From assembly GCA_963710615.1 (NCBI GenBank), contig CAVQBF010000002.1, forward strand, positions 1-64,000: a stretch of 64,000 bases of DNA, read 5' to 3'. The stretch's first letter is position 1; each line of letters starts with the position of its first letter. Positions 12,034-21,323 of the stretch are shown piece by piece. Made by a program: the position numbers and the translations under genes. The stretch comes from GCA-2746605 sp963710615. GTDB taxonomy: Bacteria > Bacteroidota > Ignavibacteria > Ignavibacteriales > Melioribacteraceae. The notes under the pieces are model-generated. The model did not search any database, was not told the DNA's origin, and worked only from the letters and a program-made list of their open reading frames with translations.

Positions 12034-13556
12034 TTATTTTTTAATTGCAGTAAAACGTTTCCCCTCGAGTAAACTTTCCAATTTTGAAAGTCTTTCTTCT
12101 TGAGAATTTATTTTTAAATTTTGCTGATCGATTATTTTTTGCTGTTCTTTTATGGCTTCAACTAATAAAGCAGTGATTGGGGCGTATTCCATAGACATAT
12201 ATTCTGATTTGCCATCAACAACTTCAGGGATTATATCAATTGATTCCTGAGCAATAAATCCCATTTGTAAACCTTCCCTATGAGTCTCAGGTTTTTTCCA
12301 TTCAAAATTAACCCCGCGTAATTTCTTTATTTTTTCTAATGCATTTGGTATTGTTGATATATTTTTTTTTAATCTTTTATCACTTGAAGAAGACCAAGCA
12401 GAAGTCCCGCCAGCAGAATTATTCACCCAAAATTTATTAGTCGTTGAATGATTTCGTACGAAAAGTTGCACTTTCCTAAAATTAAAATCTCCCCAAATAA
12501 GTGGATCTGCAGGACTACTGCCAGACGCTTTGTGATTTTGTATAAATAACTCTTCTTTAATATTTGTATGCCCTTTAGCTGCTTCATAACCTATTGCAAC
12601 ATTGTAGCTCCCAGCATCGCCAGATGTATTAGTTGTGGCAAGATCAGGTAAAGCATTATGCCCAATTACAGTATTATAATTTCCTAATCTCCCACTAGCA
12701 CTGCCTTTTAGAGCTTGGTAACCAACCACTGTATTTCCAAAACCACCGCTATAGTTAATCATTGCTTGAGCTCCGAGCGCAGTGTTTTCATGACCATCAT
12801 TATTCCACAAGTGTGCTTGGTAACCTAAAGCTGTATTGTTATTCCCGTTATTATTATCCATATTTTTAAGTGCTTCAAAACCAATGGCTGTATTTTTTTC
12901 TCCTCTTTGACTTGCTACGAGTCCATTTTTATTCAATGCATTTATTCCAAAACCTGTATTATTTGATGGATCCGATATTCCAGGGCTATCATCATTGATT
13001 CCTGCACCTTCCCCTAAATATACACTTCCAGTATTTGAAACTGCTTTACCATCAGATAGTCCATTTATTGAACCACTTCCTCCTCCAGAAAGTGTAACCC
13101 ACGATGCGTTTCCATTAGCATCGGATTGTAAATATTTACCTGCTCCACCGCCAGTAATTAACCTAAATGCATCGGCAGTTATTTTATTGGATGCAGTAAA
13201 GTTGTTTGCCGTAATGTTACCTGAAGCATCTATGCTGCCTAAGGCTTGAAAATCCCCGCCGTATACTAAAGCTTCGTTTGGATCTTTCCATAATCTATTT
13301 TTTACACTATCCGGCTCATTAGGATCATTTGTTGCAGGTTTGAAATCCATAACTCCAAATTCTTCCCCGTTGTCATCAAATTGTCCAGAAATTTCTATAA
13401 GTGTTTTATTTAAACCCTTAAATTTTGCAAAGGCATTTGATGAGGCCTGGGGTGAAAGTGTATTATTCAACTTTTGAATTTTTTGCTCTTTTTTTCTTGA
13501 CCAAATATATTTGCTAATAAAAATGTAAAATAAATAATAATGATCGTTTTTTTCAT
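12034..13556 (-). CDS. Fibre protein A: YadA-like/tail-fibre repeats with S74 chaperone domain
   Basis: The true start is 13556 (MKKTIIIIYFTFLLANIFGQ, a signal peptide). One base missing from an A-run near 13490 breaks the frame; adding one A restores a continuous reading through EQKIQKLNN. The middle holds NTAIGFEALKNMD, NTALGYQAHLWN and NTVVGYQALKGS repeats of about 17-25 residues, as in YadA heads and tail-fibre shafts. The last 120 residues (from about 12395) contain SDKRLKKNI, MGFIAQE and MEYAPITALLVEAIKEQQK, the S74 intramolecular chaperone domain, in which the conserved Ser-Asp marks the self-cleavage site. A coiled coil ends the protein. S74 domains trimerise and fold beta-helical fibres, so a trimeric surface fibre is inferred. 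An operator copy lies 73 bp upstream. Confidence 0.8.
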
Positions 13557-13596
13557 GATAATCCCTATTTAATTCAAAGACAATTTGTCGTTTTAC

Positions 13597-13648
13597 TTTA
13601 TAATTTGGGTTATAAATGAGGAAAAATCAACTACCGATAATGGTAGTA
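13597..13648 (-). promoter_or_regulatory. Palindromic operator (site 2) and promoter of fibre A
   Basis: AACTACC-GATAAT-GGTAGTa at 13629-13648. On the minus strand it is followed after 3 bp by TTTTCC (-35, 13620-13625) and, after 17 bp, by TATAAA (-10, 13597-13602). Confidence 0.75.
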
Positions 13649-13887
13649 AATTTATTTTAATAAGTAATTATACTAGCTTCATAAGGGCACTAATTCTAAA
13701 TAAATTGGACTTATAAGTAATTATTTATAACCGATTTGAGCAGAACCCAATTATCTAAATTTCTTGGAGAAATACATTGTTAAGCCCAATCGACTTTTTT
13801 ATTCATATAATCAAGATAATATCAAAATACTAATCGGTCTTTTTAGCAAATTTCACTAATTTTCAGGTTAAAAATATTGAGGAAAAG

Positions 13888-16028
13888 ATGAAGACTATTA
13901 GAATTGTAATTTTTATGCTATTAGCTCAAATAGTCATTACGGCGCAGACAAGAAATTTTACAATTGAGGATGTCGTAATAAATTCCTACACTTCTCTAAC
14001 TCCTAAAACCCTAAAACAATTAGACTGGATTGCAAATACTGATTTTGTTTATTACGCTGAGGATAATAATTTTTTAAAAGTTAATGTAATAAACGGTGAG
14101 AAAAACAATTTATTTTCACTTACTCAACTCAATTTAATGTTCAAAAAGGGTGATGTATTAAAGAGTCTTCCTAAATTAAAATGGATTGATGAAGATGATT
14201 TTACCTATTGGAATGATAATAATTTTATTAGAGCAAACTACAGTTCAAATAAAATTAAACAGTTAATAAATATTCCTAAGGTATCTGAGAACCGCACAGT
14301 CTCACCAGATAATAATTTAGTAGCCTACACAATTGAAAATAACCTTTACGTTTCTGCTGAAAAAGATCAATCAAAGCAGATTACAAATGAAACAGAGAAG
14401 GGAATTGTAAGTGGTCAAACTGTTTCACGAAATGAATTTGGAAGTAAGAGGCGGAATATTTTGGTCACCCAAAAGCAATTATATTGCATTCTACCAAAAG
14501 GATGAAACTGGTGTAACAGATTATCCAATTCTTGAGATCGGCTCGGCTCCGGCTACGGTCAAATATATAAAATATCCAATGACTGGTCAAAACAGTGAAA
14601 TTCTTAAAGTGGGAGTTTATGATATTGAAAAAGATGAAACAATTTGGCTTAAAACTGATGGTGAAAAGGACCAATATTTAACTAATGTTACTTGGGATCC
14701 GAGTGAAAAATATATTTACATTGCTCATTTGAATCGAGATCAAAATCATATGAGACTGATTAAATATGATGCAGTAACAGGCGAGAAAGTAAAATTATTA
14801 TTTGAGGAAAAAGATGAGCAGTATGTAGAACCCGAACATAAACTCCAATTTATTTGTTCGGATGATGATAAATTTGTCTGGTTTTCTGAAAGGGATGGAT
14901 TTCAGCATTTGTATTTGTACAATACTGATGGCAAACTTATTAAAGCAAATCACTTCCGGCGACTGGGTTGTAAAAAGCATAGTTGGAATAAATAAAAAAA
15001 GTCATGAAATTTATTTTGTAGGAACAAAGGATACTCCAACTGAAGATCATTTATATAGTGTTAAAGTTAAAACTGGTGAAATTTCTAAGAATAACAAAAC
15101 CGGGAGCCAATCATAAATTAATTTATAATGAGCATAATGGATTATTTATTGATATTTACTCAAGTATTGATACCCCAACTGTAAGTCAAATTATTAACAG
15201 TAAAGGAGAAATTGTAACTACATTACTAAAGAGCAGTGATCCAATTTCTGAGTATAAAATCAGCAAACCTAAAATATTTGTTTTGAAGGGTGAAAATAAT
15301 ATTGATCTGTATTCTAGAATTATCCTCCCGATTGATTTTGACTCAACCAAAACATATCCCGTTATAGTCTATGTTTACGGTGGTCCCCATGATCAAATGG
15401 TTACGAATGAATGGTACAGTGGAAGATATGATTTTTGGTTTCAATATATGGCACAAAGGGGTTTTATTAGTTTTTACTTTGGATAATAGAGGATCTGGAA
15501 ATAGAGGGTTGGAATTTGAGCAAGCTGTTTTTGGAAGACTTGGAACTAAAGAAATTGAAGATCAGTTAGTTGGGCTGAATTACTTAAAATCGTTAAAATA
15601 TGTCGATTCAAATAGAGTTGGTGTGTATGGCTGGAGTTATGGCGGATTTATGACCGCTTCTTTAATGTTAAGAACAAATGATGCATTTCAAGGTTGGAGT
15701 TGGTGGCGGAACAGTAATTGATTGGAAATTTTACGAAATTATGTATGGCGAAAGATATATGGATACGCCTCAATCCAATCCGGAAGGTTATGCTGAATCA
15801 AGTTTGCTGAATTATGTTGAAAATCTAAATGGTAAATTATTACTTGTTCATGGAACATCAGACCCAACTGTTGTGATAGAGCAGACATTAGAATTTGTAA
15901 AAAAAGCTACAAATTTGAACAAAAAATTAGATTTTTACCCATATGTTGGTCATGTTCACGGAGTTAGAGGTAAGGATTCAATCAATCTTTACGAAAAAAT
16001 ATCAAATTATTTTATAGATAATTTATAA
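13888..16028 (+). CDS. Prolyl oligopeptidase family S9 (dipeptidyl-peptidase IV-like) secreted peptidase, frameshifted
   Basis: The start at 13888 gives a signal peptide (MKTIRIVIFMLLAQIVITAQ). The N-terminal two thirds are a DPP-IV-type beta-propeller (WIANTDFVYYAEDN, ...VSPDNNLVAY, IFWSPKSNYIAFYQKDE, VTWDPSEKYIYI). The C-terminal alpha/beta-hydrolase domain shows YPVIVYVYGGPH, the nucleophile motif GWSYGGFM (about 15630), the acid in HGTSDPTV (about 15850) and the His in GHVHG (about 15950). Total length of about 713 codons fits the S9B family. Five one-base shifts (about 14450, 14965, 15110, 15470, 15700) split the frame, but no conserved block is missing, so the gene is probably intact in the cell. 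It would release X-Pro dipeptides from peptides in the periplasm. An OB-fold lipoprotein gene follows 68 bp later. Confidence 0.85.
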
Positions 16029-16096
16029 GAATAGTGTGTTAATTTTTATAAATTTCAGAGATGAAAATTGAATTAAAATAAAAGAAAGGAAAAACA

Positions 16097-16834
16097 ATGA
16101 AAAAAATATTAGCATACATTTTGGTTTTACTTGTTGGAATTATTGGCTGCAGTAATGATGAGCCAAAAACAGAAGCAATGGCAAATGATGGGTCAAGAAA
16201 AATTGAAGTTGTTGAGCACATGGATGGGGGCGGCTACACATTCCTAAAAGCTAATGAAAATGGAAATGAAGTTTGGGTAGCTATTAGATCAATGCCTGTT
16301 GAAGTTGGAGATGTTTACTATTTTACAACTGCAATGGAAATGAAAAATTTTGAGAGTAAATCTCTAAATAAAACTTTTGAATCAATTTTATTTGTTGATA
16401 ATGTTTCGAAAACTCCTCCTTCTGCATGCATGGTAATAAGTTCTGGAATGCCTGGAATGGCTGGTTCTAGTAATGTAATAGGAACACCAAAGGTTGAAGC
16501 AAATCCAAATATTAAAATCACTCCATTAGCTGATGGATATTCAATTGAAGCAGTAAATAAAGATAAATCTTCTTTAGCTGGCAGAACTGTAAAAGTTAAA
16601 GGTGTTGTTACAAAATATAATGCATCTATTATGAACAGGAACTGGCTGCATATTCAGGATGGAACAAGTTTTGGTGATTATATTGATATTACTGTAACAT
16701 CAGACCAAACAGCAAAAGTTGGTGATACAATTATTATTGAAGGCACTGTTGCTGTTGATAAAGATTTTGGAGCTGGATATTTATATGATGTTATTGTTGA
16801 AAATGCTTCAATAGTTATTGAAAAAGAAATATAA
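16097..16834 (+). CDS. OB-fold lipoprotein (tRNA_anti/NrfJ-like)
   Basis: AAAGAAAGGAAAAACA precedes the ATG. The signal ends in a lipobox (LVGIIGC), so the protein should be lipid-anchored. Residues about 50-110 carry a small beta domain (WVAIRSMPVEVGDVYYF), and residues about 150-245 form an OB-fold-like domain: LAGRTVKVKGVVTKYNA, NWLHIQDGT, DITVTSDQTAKVGDTIIIEG and GYLYDVIVENASI, a pattern seen in periplasmic tRNA_anti-like or NrfJ-like proteins. Ligand unknown. It faces fibre B tail to tail with a shared terminator between them. A shortened, dead copy of this gene (18397-18519) stands in the same position relative to fibre C. Confidence 0.7.
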   Translation: MKKILAYILVLLVGIIGCSNDEPKTEAMANDGSRKIEVVEHMDGGGYTFLKANENGNEVWVAIRSMPVEVGDVYYFTTAMEMKNFESKSLNKTFESILFVDNVSKTPPSACMVISSGMPGMAGSSNVIGTPKVEANPNIKITPLADGYSIEAVNKDKSSLAGRTVKVKGVVTKYNASIMNRNWLHIQDGTSFGDYIDITVTSDQTAKVGDTIIIEGTVAVDKDFGAGYLYDVIVENASIVIEKEI

Positions 16835-16860
16835 ATAGTTAAAGAACAATTTTAATTTGA

Positions 16861-16895
16861 AAAACCCAACTTAAGCTAAAAGTTGGGTTTTTTTT
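16861..16895. terminator. Bidirectional terminator between lipoprotein and fibre B
   Basis: AAACCCAACTT and AAGTTGGGTTT form an 11-bp stem with A-run and T-run on the two sides, between convergent genes. Confidence 0.85.
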
Positions 16896-16949
16896 CTTCA
16901 AAATTATTACACATTCTCTTAATTACACAGATATTGGTATTAAAATTTA

Positions 16950-18302
16950 TTAATAAACCTTAAAGCCGGAAACAAAAGAACGGGTACTGGCGTTCCCTCC
17001 TGAAACTGATAAAGGATTAGTAGAATTCACATAAAATATGTGAAATGTAATGATATCACCGGTATTTAGTTTTTCCATAATAAAAGCATTAGTATTTTCG
17101 GAATATGTTGTAAGCGTGACGTGCCTGCTGGCTTGTGCAATTATTGATCCGTTTTTTTTTATGCGAATCATCGTGGGCGTATCGGTTACGTTAGAAGATG
17201 AGGTCCAATAAGAATGAACATTAAATTGATAAATGCCATCAGAAGGAATAGTATATTCCCCTGTCGAGTTATTAAATGCATTACCATCATCAAAGTTTTC
17301 TGTAAATGATGTTAGCTGTGTCTCGATTGCATTAGAAAGGGGAGTAGAATTTGATGTCAAATATGCATAAAAACCAATCTTTTTATCTTCCCAAGTCCCT
17401 AATCCATCGGCATCAGAAGTTAAAACTTTGCCCTCACCTGGAGAACCTCCTGTTATTTTAATTTGACCATTAATTTCCAATTTTGCATCCGGATCATCAA
17501 CTCCAATACCTACATTTCCGCTACTTTCAATCCTCATTAATTCCTGATATCCATTATAAATTGCATCATCAAATGTAACAAATCTAAGTGCATCATTAGT
17601 AATCCAAGATAAAAATGGATTGGGGTCATTTTGTCTGCCAGGAAATAAGGTAAGAGCATGAGATTTATTGTAGTTACTTATTTGAATTTGAGCTCCGACG
17701 TCTATTCCAGAACTCCTGACGTCTAAAGTTGCATCTGGTGAAGAAATTCCAACACCAACTTTTCCTCCACAGTTGTTAATACATCTCCGTTGTGTTACAT
17801 CTCCTATCATAATACGTTCAGTCCCCCTTTTGCCCATATTCTGATATCGCCAGCACCACCGCCAAACTCAGCCATTCCGATTGCAAGTCCCTTTGTACCA
17901 TCACTAATACTAAAATCACCCCAACCATTACCAGATGATGGATTCCAATTGTCTTGAGTTCTCAAATGCAAAACACTCAATGGATTATTAGTTCCAATCC
18001 CAATTTTATCGGTAAGAGTACTATTGTAAATTTTACCAGTAGTGCTAGTCCAACCACCAGCCTAAAGTTGATGTGCCAAGTGGTGAACCATTCCAAATAA
18101 GAGTTCCATTTAAATTATAAAGTTTATTGGAAGATGGTATCGATGCAGTTGATAAAGGAAGAAAAATTGATCCAACGGTTCCTTCATCAACAACTTGGAG
18201 CAGGGTATTTGGGGACGACTCTTGGTCTTGAACTGTAAGTTGAGCGAAACTGAGTGATGTAAATAAGAATATAAAAACAAAAATGTAATTTATCTTTGTC
18301 AT
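16950..18302 (-). CDS. Fibre protein B: tail-fibre-type shaft with C-terminal C1q/TNF-like domain
   Basis: The start at 18302 gives MTKINYIFVFIFLFTSLSFA and then the fibre-family N-terminal pattern (EGTVGSIFLPLSTASIPSS, SNKLYNLNGTLIWNG). Shifts near 18050 and 17830 break the frame. Between them, KIGIGTNNPLSVLHLRTQ and later VGVGISSPDATLDVRSSG and VGIGVDDPDAKLEING are the repeated (I/V)GIGTxxPxxxLxV units of tail-fibre shafts. The last 140 residues (IGFYAYLTSN, FNNSTGEYTIPSDGIYQF, IRIKKNGSII, LNTGDIITFHIF) match the jelly-roll order of C1q/TNF-like domains, which trimerise. No S74 domain is present. It lacks the AACTAsC operator but has a CRP/FNR-like site 76 bp upstream. Confidence 0.75.
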
Positions 18303-18377
18303 TCTAAAATCCTCATTTTATTGTAAGTCAAATAAATATATCAAAACAAGACGAAATGTCCAAAATAATATTTTTGT

Positions 18378-18393
18378 TGTGATTTAGATCATT
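18378..18393. promoter_or_regulatory. CRP/FNR-like inverted repeat
   Basis: TGTGA-TTTAGA-TCATT lies 76 bp upstream of fibre B (18302) and just before the divergent dead lipoprotein copy (18397). Confidence 0.4.
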
Positions 18394-18396
18394 TAT

Positions 18397-18519
18397 ATGA
18401 AAATTTTAAAGATTAGTGGGATTTGCATTGCTGCTGCAACGGATGAAGTTTTTGGAGCTGGATATATTTTTGATGTTATTTTTTAAAATGATTCCATTGT
18501 GATTGATAAAGAAATATAA
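18397..18519 (+). pseudogene. Miniature dead copy of the OB-fold lipoprotein
   Basis: A 41-codon frame starts MKILKISGICIAAAT and then runs EVFGAGYIFDVIF-stop-NDSIVIDKEI-stop. The second half matches the last residues of the lipoprotein at 16097-16834 (DFGAGYLYDVIVENASIVIEKEI) in the same order, with an in-frame TAA where that gene has GAA. The bulk of the gene is missing, as if an internal deletion joined the signal region to the last strand. It lies tail to tail with fibre C, just as the intact gene does with fibre B. Confidence 0.75.
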
Positions 18520-18541
18520 AAAATATCAAATAGGATTTATT

Positions 18542-18571
18542 AAAAGACCGCCAATCGAGCGGTCTTTTTTT
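18542..18571. terminator. Bidirectional terminator between dead lipoprotein copy and fibre C
   Basis: GACCGC-CAATCGA-GCGGTC flanked by A-run and T-run, 42 bp beyond the fibre C stop. Confidence 0.85.
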
Positions 18572-18612
18572 ATACAATTTGCTCTTAAAGGATAGGATTA
18601 AATTCACTGGTT

Positions 18613-20212
18613 TTAATCAATTCTCATTACAACTATCTCATAAGTTTGATCTCTAAATTTTGTCTGTGGAACTTTAAGTCTTAAACTACTATAAGTTTGA
18701 CCTGTATAAATTTGAAAAGCAAATGTTTCACCCCCGTTACCAGCGGTCAATTTCCAAGATGGGTAATCACTCCAATAATCAATGTAGGGTGTTGAAGACG
18801 GCTGTCTTACTCTGCATGATAATACGTGTGTGTTTGCATCAGTAAATCCCGTTGGAAGACTAATGCTGGTTATATTGTCAGAAGAACTTGTTGTGCCGGT
18901 TAATTTTATTATCTCATTTATTAAAGTTCCATTTGAACCAATTATTGCATTGCTCATTTTAGCCGTTCCGTTTACATCCAATTTTTGAGATGGAATAGAT
19001 GTTCCAACACCCACGTTCGTGGTATTTACATATAAATTATCATTAACCGAAACATTTCCAGAAGGACTATCTAAGTTATTAGTTTCAATAATTGTGGTAG
19101 CTTTCAAAGTTCCAGAAACTAATAATCCATTTGAAGGAGGAGTTGCTGAAGTTCCTATGGATGTCCCTCCATTTGAATTAACAGACAATTTGCTAACTCC
19201 GTTAAATTGCACAGCCAGTGGATTTTCTCCAGATTTACTGTTTATCTGTAAAGTTGAACTTGGAGTTTCAGAACCAATACCTACTTTACCATTTTTCAAA
19301 ACTGTTAAAGCATTTGAGAGTGAAACAGATGATGTGCCATTCCCAATCTCAAAGAGAGGATCACTTTCAACCCAAGAAGTAGCAGAACCAACACCTGAGT
19401 TAAATCTGCCAATAGTGAAAGAAGCAAAAGTTTTTGCATTTGTCTCAGAACCAATTGCCATCGAACGATTTCCTGTAGAGATATTTCTAAATCCAAATGC
19501 AATTGAGCTGTTTCCATCTGCGTCTGATTCAAAACCTGCTGAAATGGATGCATCACCTATAGCAGTTGTATTTCGTCCAAAAGAAGTAGAATTAGTTCCA
19601 ATATTTGCATCATCCCATTGATTTCCATCAACTCTGCCGCTTCTGAGAGCGCCTTTTTTGGGGTAAAAATGGAACCTTGCCCCGGCTCCTAAATTTAATG
19701 CGGCTCCATTTCCATAAGTCCCTTGAAACAAAACACCCTGGTCACCCTTAACATGGAGTTTGGTTATAGTTTCTGTAATTACAGTCCCAATACCTACATT
19801 TCTTGATGGACTATACATAAATAAGGCTGTTCCATCATCATCCCAATCGTCACTGAATGTGGCGCTTGCTCCTAGGGCAGTTCCTCCCCAAAATAAACTG
19901 CCGCCGTTATTATATAATTTACCAGCATTTGATAATGGAGGCGTTCCAACATCTGGCAAAAATATTGAACCTCCATCAGGGCCCTCTTCCTCAAATTTTA
20001 ATAGAGTATTTGTTCCTACTTTAATTGCAACCTCTCCATCAAATGCTTGAGGAGAATTCTGATTTTCAATCTTAGCTGGATTTGCAATTTTATTGTCTTT
20101 CTGTTTTTTCTTGTGCAGTCAACTGTAGAGCAGAAAATAAAATTATTACAAATAAAATAAGTGCAAAAGTTAATGGATGGTCTATGCTAATTTTTTGGAT
20201 TCTTTGTCGCAT
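18613..20212 (-). CDS. Fibre protein C: YadA-like head and tail-fibre shaft, no recognised cap
   Basis: The start at 20212 (MRQRIQKISIDHPLTFALIL) gives a long N-region plus a hydrophobic segment ending LQLTAQEK. One shift near 20090 joins it to the family N-terminal block (NSPQAFDGEVAIKVGT, LLKFEEEGPDGGSIFLPDVG, AGKLYNNGGSLFWGG). It continues with VGIGTVITETITKLHV, then YadA-head repeats (NTTAIGDASISAGFES, NSSIAFGFRNISTG, SMAIGSETNAKT), then GKVGIGSETPSSTLQI and VGVGTSIPSQKLDVNG shaft units. The last 100 residues (TGTTSSSDNITSISLPTGF ... FRDQTYEIVVMRID) are beta-rich and match neither S74 nor C1q, so the cap appears to be a third type. A degenerate operator lies 65 bp upstream. Confidence 0.7.
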
Positions 20213-20276
20213 TTTAATCTCGCTTTTTTCTTGAAAATTACTTGAAGCTAAGATAGGTTCGGAAAGGGAACGTATC

Positions 20277-20296
20277 AACTACCCGTTAGGGTAAAA
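20277..20296 (-). promoter_or_regulatory. Palindromic operator (site 3), degenerate right arm
   Basis: AACTACC-CGTTAG-GGTAaaa; the left arm and the flanking ATC are exact. It is 65 bp upstream of the fibre C start; the -35/-10 at the usual spacing are weak. Confidence 0.55.
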
Positions 20297-20299
20297 ATG

Positions 20300-20500
20300 G
20301 AAAGGAAACATGAAAGACTAAAGAGTAAAGTATAAAGACAAAAGTAGAAAGAATGGAAAAGGGGAAAATAAAAAGTCATTTGGCTTCGCCGTCATTTGTT
20401 GGGAAAGAGGGGAGACGAAGAAACGAAGACGAAAGACGAAAAATGAAAAACAAAAAACGAAAAACGAAAAACAAAAAATTTCAAAATAACTTTAAAAGCT
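20300..20500. repeat. Purine-rich degenerate repeat tract
   Basis: A tract of imperfect units such as AAACGAAAAACG and GAAAGACGAAAA lies directly beyond operator site 3. No gene is supported here. Similar tracts occur beyond operator sites 4-8. Confidence 0.7.
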
Positions 20501-20560
20501 TCCTGGATTTTGGGATTTGTAATTTATTTGAGATTTGAATTTTGTCTTTTGGTATTTGCT

Positions 20561-21190
20561 TTAAATTTCTCCTCGAATAGATTTTGAGATCAGTTCACCT
20601 TTTGAATTGATCTGTAATTTTTTATAAATATTTTTACAATGATATTTTATTGCATCAACCGTGACAAAGAGTTTTTCAGCTATCATTCTCATATTTAATC
20701 CATCAACAATATAATTGACAATCTCTTTTTCTCTATCTGTCAAAGGACTTTTGTATTCTTGTTTTTTCTCCTCATCAAAAAATTTAATAACTTTTCTTGC
20801 AATTGGCGGCGACATTGGAGCGCCACCTTTAGAAACTTCAATTATTGCTTCTTTAATTTCTGCAAGGGGAGTGCTTTTAATCAAATAACCGGAAGCTCCA
20901 GACTTTAAAGCTCTGAATATTTTGTCGTGTTCTTCATGAACCGTGAGCATAATTATTTCGATTTCCGGCAGTTTTTCCTTAATTAATTTAATTGCAGATA
21001 AACCTGAGATCCCAGGCAGACCAATATCAAGCAACAATACTTCTGGCGGGATTTCTGTATTATATTGTTTGAAGAAATCTTCAACGGATTCTACAGCAGT
21101 TTCACACAAGAATTCATCTTGACTGCTTAAGAAATCCTTAATGGGAATTCTAATTTCTTCAATATCTTCAACTATTGCGACTGAGATCAT
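20561..21190 (-). CDS. LuxR/NarL-family response regulator 1
   Basis: This is a 209-residue two-domain regulator. Residues 1-120 form a receiver domain: the acidic pair is E8-D9, the phospho-acceptor is D55 in VLLLDIGLPGISGL, the Thr is in MLTVHEE and the Lys in YLIKSTP. Residues about 145-205 form a LuxR-type helix-turn-helix (LTDREKEIVNYIVDGLNMRMIAEKL, DAIKYHCKNIYKKL). It lies 133 bp downstream of the matching sensor kinase gene on the same strand. A copy of the palindromic operator sits 33 bp in front of its start, suggesting that it binds its own promoter and the same palindrome at the fibre genes. NarL-type regulators usually bind short inverted repeats, which fits. Target specificity is inferred. 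Confidence 0.9.
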   Translation of the reverse strand: MISVAIVEDIEEIRIPIKDFLSSQDEFLCETAVESVEDFFKQYNTEIPPEVLLLDIGLPGISGLSAIKLIKEKLPEIEIIMLTVHEEHDKIFRALKSGASGYLIKSTPLAEIKEAIIEVSKGGAPMSPPIARKVIKFFDEEKKQEYKSPLTDREKEIVNYIVDGLNMRMIAEKLFVTVDAIKYHCKNIYKKLQINSKGELISKSIRGEI

Positions 21191-21222
21191 GACTTAATTT
21201 ATATTATTTTGAATAACTAATC

Positions 21223-21242
21223 AACTACACAAAAGGGTAAGT
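21223..21242 (-). promoter_or_regulatory. Palindromic operator (site 4) before response regulator 1
   Basis: AACTACa-CAAAAG-GGTAagT, the most degenerate copy, with the flanking ATC conserved. It ends 33 bp upstream of the regulator start. Confidence 0.5.
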
Positions 21243-21322
21243 AAAAGTCAAACGTCAAACGTGAAACGTCAAAAGTGAAACGTCAAAAGTGAAAAGGCAA
21301 AAGTGAAAAGAAAAATGAAAAA
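21243..21322. repeat. Purine-rich tandem repeat, CAAACGTGAAACGT-like
   Basis: About six imperfect units of the type GTCAAAAGTGAAAC in tandem between response regulator 1 and its sensor kinase gene. Confidence 0.75.
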
Positions 21323-21323
21323 T

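Noticed and set aside
12034..13556. A prophage, because S74 domains occur in phage tail spikes
   Set aside because: No capsid, terminase, portal, lysis or integrase genes are in the window, and every fibre has a Sec signal peptide.
13888..16028. Programmed frameshifting in the S9 peptidase gene
   Set aside because: There are five shifts without slippery heptamers or a consistent direction, and similar breaks occur in unrelated genes, so error is more likely.
19019..19621. A 200-codon plus-strand open frame
   Set aside because: It is antisense to fibre C, whose repeats and conserved blocks are clear; no signal, ribosome site or recognisable domain supports the plus-strand frame.
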